A stretch of DNA of 6,521 nucleotides from DASTDY01 sp035457345 (lineage in GTDB: Bacteria > Patescibacteriota > Saccharimonadia > Saccharimonadales > EFPC-124). Made by a program: the position numbers and the translations under genes. Shown here piece by piece: positions 4,792 to 6,521 of this stretch. The stretch covers positions 1 to 6,521 of the forward strand of contig DATIBT010000057.1 in assembly GCA_035457345.1 (NCBI GenBank), given 5' to 3'. The stretch's first letter is position 1, and each line of letters opens with the position of its first letter. The notes under the pieces were generated by a model, which saw only the letters and a list, made by a program, of their open reading frames with translations, did no database searches and was not told where the DNA came from.

Positions 4792-5301
4792 ATGGAAAAA
4801 CACACCTTGTACATGGTGACCGGCGCTTCGTGTGCCGGCAAGACAGCGGCGATGCACGAGCTATTGCAGCATAATGCCGCTTTCGAAATCTTCGATATTG
4901 ACTGGCTAGCCCTTCCGGCGAGCGAACTGGCGGGTAAATCTATTTATGCTAATGAATCAACATGGTCTGCGTACGCCAGTCTTTGGTTCGAGGTGTTGCA
5001 TGCGGCATATCAGAATGGGCGGGTGCCGGTGCTATTCTCGCCTGCTAGCCCAAATGATATCACCCGTTTTGGTCAGCCTGACTGGTGCGACGATGTGAAG
5101 TGGCTTCTTTTGGACTGCCCGGATGATGTGCGGGTGCAGCGCATGAACGCCCGGGCGTGGGATTCGGTCCGTCAGCGTGAAGCCCTCGCTAGCGCCGCCC
5201 AGCTCCGTACGCTCGTCAAGCACCATATTGATACCAGCAAGCACTCCCCTTCCCAGGTAGCCGCGCGTATTACGGCCTGGCTGCAGCCCAAGTCCAGCTA
5301 G
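4792..5301 (+). CDS. Small P-loop (adenylate kinase-like) NTPase/kinase of unknown substrate
   Basis: A 169-residue cytoplasmic protein with a Walker A loop GASCAGKT (11-18) right after the first beta strand, as in nucleotide- and small-molecule kinases. Asp35 and Asp37 (FDIDW) end the second strand, where many such kinases keep an acidic residue. A strand WLLLDCP (104-110) leads into DVRVQRMNAR (112-121), whose arginines resemble the lid/adenine-binding region of adenylate kinase-like and AAA_33-type kinases. It has no DNA-binding or membrane segment. The substrate cannot be told from the sequence: a nucleoside, sugar or antibiotic kinase, or a simple nucleotidase, are all possible. The start is fixed by the Walker A loop, since no earlier in-frame start gives a sensible N-terminus. 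No Shine-Dalgarno sequence is visible before it. It is divergent from the oxidoreductase gene and is followed by the helicase gene, which has its own promoter. Confidence 0.8.
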   Translation: MEKHTLYMVTGASCAGKTAAMHELLQHNAAFEIFDIDWLALPASELAGKSIYANESTWSAYASLWFEVLHAAYQNGRVPVLFSPASPNDITRFGQPDWCDDVKWLLLDCPDDVRVQRMNARAWDSVRQREALASAAQLRTLVKHHIDTSKHSPSQVAARITAWLQPKSS

Positions 5302-5329
5302 TACGTCTGCAGATTTTCCATTGTAAGTA

Positions 5330-5358
5330 TGGACAAAATAAACAGCTTATGTTACTAT
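5330..5358 (+). promoter_or_regulatory. Promoter of the DEAD-box helicase gene
   Basis: TGGACA (5330-5335, five of six), a 17-base spacer and TACTAT (5353-5358, four of six), with TGT directly before the -10, form a plausible extended promoter. The start near 5365 leaves a leader of about 90 bases before the ATG at 5455, long for this window. It contains a 17-codon open frame (5374-5427). GAAAGG (5444-5449), 5 bases before the helicase ATG, is the ribosome binding site. Confidence 0.5.
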
Positions 5359-5454
5359 TGTTCCAACCTATTGATGAATACCGAGGTAAGTGACTACAGT
5401 TCTCGCCGTTCATCGCGTGAGAAATAGGCATATCAACTCAACCGAAAGGTATTC

Positions 5455-6521
5455 ATGCAAAATTCTCGTTTTAGGGGCCGTCAGCGCCCTAATGGTCAAC
5501 GCCGTCAAAACGGTGGTGGCTACTCTATCAATGGCCGTCAACAACGCCCAATGCGTCAAAAAGGCCAGGCCAAATACATCAACCCTGAAAAATTTGTGAA
5601 CAAAGCCAAGCCAGCTCAAGAAGTTGAGCCATTTGTGCCTGTTCACACATTTGCTGACTTCAATTTTGCCCCTGCCTTGCAGCGCAACATTGAAGCCCAT
5701 GGCTATGTAAACCCGACCCCAATCCAAGATGGCGCCATTAAGCCGGTCATGGAAGGGAAAGATTTAATCGGCCTCGCTAACACCGGTACTGGTAAGACGG
5801 CGGCATTCTTGCTGCCAATTCTTTCCCGCTTGGTTGAAGACCCATCGAGCGCCCGCGTGCTCATTATGGCACCGACCCGTGAACTTGCAGTGCAGATTGA
5901 CGACGAATTCCGCGCCTTTGCAAAAGGCCTCAATCTTTATAGCGCATTGTGTGTGGGCGGTGTTAATATTGGCCCGCAAATTAAGCAAATTAAGCGCGGG
6001 CCGCACATTGTTATTGGCACCCCTGGCCGTCTTAAAGATTTGGTGCAGCAAAAAGCACTTCGTTTGGGTGCGGCTAATGTACTGGTACTCGACGAAGCCG
6101 ACCGCATGCTCGACATGGGCTTCATTAAGGACATTCAGTTCTTGATTAGCCAGCTTGACACAGACCGTCAGTCGCTCTGCTTTAGCGCAACCATTACGCC
6201 GGAAATCAGGACCCTCATTGATGGGATTCTAACAGACCCTATTACCGTGTCTGTCCGTACTGGCGAAACCAGCGACCACGTAGAGCAAGACGTCATTCAC
6301 GCTGAGTCCAAAGAGCGCAAGATTGAGCTGCTCCAAGACCTGCTTAAGCAGCCTGATTTTGAAAAGGTTATTGTGTTTGGCCAAACCAAGCACGGCGTCC
6401 AACGCTTGGCAGAAAAGCTTAGTAAGTCTGGCATTCCGTCCGAAGCTATTCACGGCAACAAAAGCCAGGGTCAACGCCAACGTGCGCTGGACGCGTTCAA
6501 AAAGAACAATGTCCGCGTATT
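5455..6521 (+). CDS. DEAD-box ATP-dependent RNA helicase, 3' end outside the window
   Basis: 355 residues are visible and the frame is open at the right edge; bacterial DEAD-box helicases are usually 400-600 residues. The protein unwinds or remodels RNA using ATP, in roles such as ribosome assembly, mRNA decay or cold adaptation. The order is a basic Arg/Gln/Gly-rich, probably disordered N-terminus (1-40), a Q motif (aromatic Phe66/69, then PTPIQ 87-91), motif I ANTGTGKT (108-115), Ia PTRELA (140-145), GG (168-169), Ib TPGR (189-192), II DEAD (213-216), III SAT (244-246), IV VIVFGQTK (305-312) and IVa around 333-341. Motifs V and VI lie beyond the edge. Motif I has Asn where Gln is most common, a tolerated change. 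RhlE/DeaD-type is likely, but the missing C-terminus prevents a subfamily call. The ATG is supported by GAAAGG 5 bases upstream. Confidence 0.95.
   Translation, partial: MQNSRFRGRQRPNGQRRQNGGGYSINGRQQRPMRQKGQAKYINPEKFVNKAKPAQEVEPFVPVHTFADFNFAPALQRNIEAHGYVNPTPIQDGAIKPVMEGKDLIGLANTGTGKTAAFLLPILSRLVEDPSSARVLIMAPTRELAVQIDDEFRAFAKGLNLYSALCVGGVNIGPQIKQIKRGPHIVIGTPGRLKDLVQQKALRLGAANVLVLDEADRMLDMGFIKDIQFLISQLDTDRQSLCFSATITPEIRTLIDGILTDPITVSVRTGETSDHVEQDVIHAESKERKIELLQDLLKQPDFEKVIVFGQTKHGVQRLAEKLSKSGIPSEAIHGNKSQGQRQRALDAFKKNNVRV

Noticed and set aside
4749..4841. Upstream 31-codon extension of the oxidoreductase frame
   Set aside because: It would overlap the start of the divergent kinase gene and adds residues before the family's normal N-terminus; ATG at 4748-4746 fits better.
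5281..5318. CTGCAG repeats (5281-5286, 5307-5312) followed by ATTTT as a kinase terminator
   Set aside because: The 6-bp stem has a 20-base loop and a short T tract, too weak to call.
5390..5599. 69-codon frame overlapping the helicase start
   Set aside because: It begins with GTG and lacks a good ribosome site at proper spacing; most of it is the helicase N-terminus in another frame.
1..6521. tRNA, rRNA, CRISPR, insertion sequence or prophage signals
   Set aside because: None seen: intergenic gaps are short and explained by promoters, leaders and hairpins, and no repeat arrays or transposase motifs are present.

Overview
The window is a compact stretch of a bacterial chromosome with short intergenic gaps. 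It carries seven protein genes, two cut by the window edges, plus one very short leader-peptide gene. All visible stops are TAA or TAG, and no reading frame needs TGA to be recoded. The style of the BipA/TypA protein, the stand-alone small ferredoxin reductase-type flavoprotein and the two unrecognised lineage-type proteins suggest a candidate-phyla-radiation bacterium (Patescibacteria, possibly Saccharibacteria/TM7). That assignment is recollection and inference, not a database result.

Layout. Positions 1-362 (minus) hold the 5' part of an unknown protein, 'A'. It is divergent from typA (548-2383, plus), and the 185-bp gap between them carries a promoter for each. After typA come two hairpins, then unknown protein 'B' (2456-3151, minus). 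A and B appear to be paralogues: both have Glu-Ile at residues 24-25, Trp-Pro at 41-42, and a Thr-Gly-x-Trp then Gly-Asp-Glu signature near residues 97-112.

The centre of interest is 3269-4120. A consensus-like promoter (TTGACA-17-TATGAT) is followed almost at once by a 27-codon leader peptide with five Phe codons and a Tyr codon (core SFAFFFYG). An antiterminator/terminator pair comes next, ending in a GC-rich hairpin plus a T run. After a good ribosome binding site lies a protein with two tandem AroQ-type chorismate mutase domains. This has the layout of a classical ribosome-mediated phenylalanine attenuator like E. coli pheL-pheA, and the ATG at or next to the predicted +1 suggests the leader mRNA is leaderless.

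The chorismate mutase gene overlaps tail-to-tail with a ferredoxin reductase-type FAD/NAD(P) oxidoreductase (4092-4748, minus). That gene is divergent, across 43 bp, from a small P-loop kinase-like protein (4792-5301, plus), which may also be leaderless. The last gene is a DEAD-box RNA helicase (5455 to the edge, plus) with an Arg/Gln/Gly-rich N-terminus and a roughly 90-nt leader.

The genes do not form one pathway. typA and the helicase fit ribosome assembly and RNA remodelling; the chorismate mutase fits phenylalanine-controlled aromatic synthesis. Several predicted promoters carry a TGN extended -10 element.
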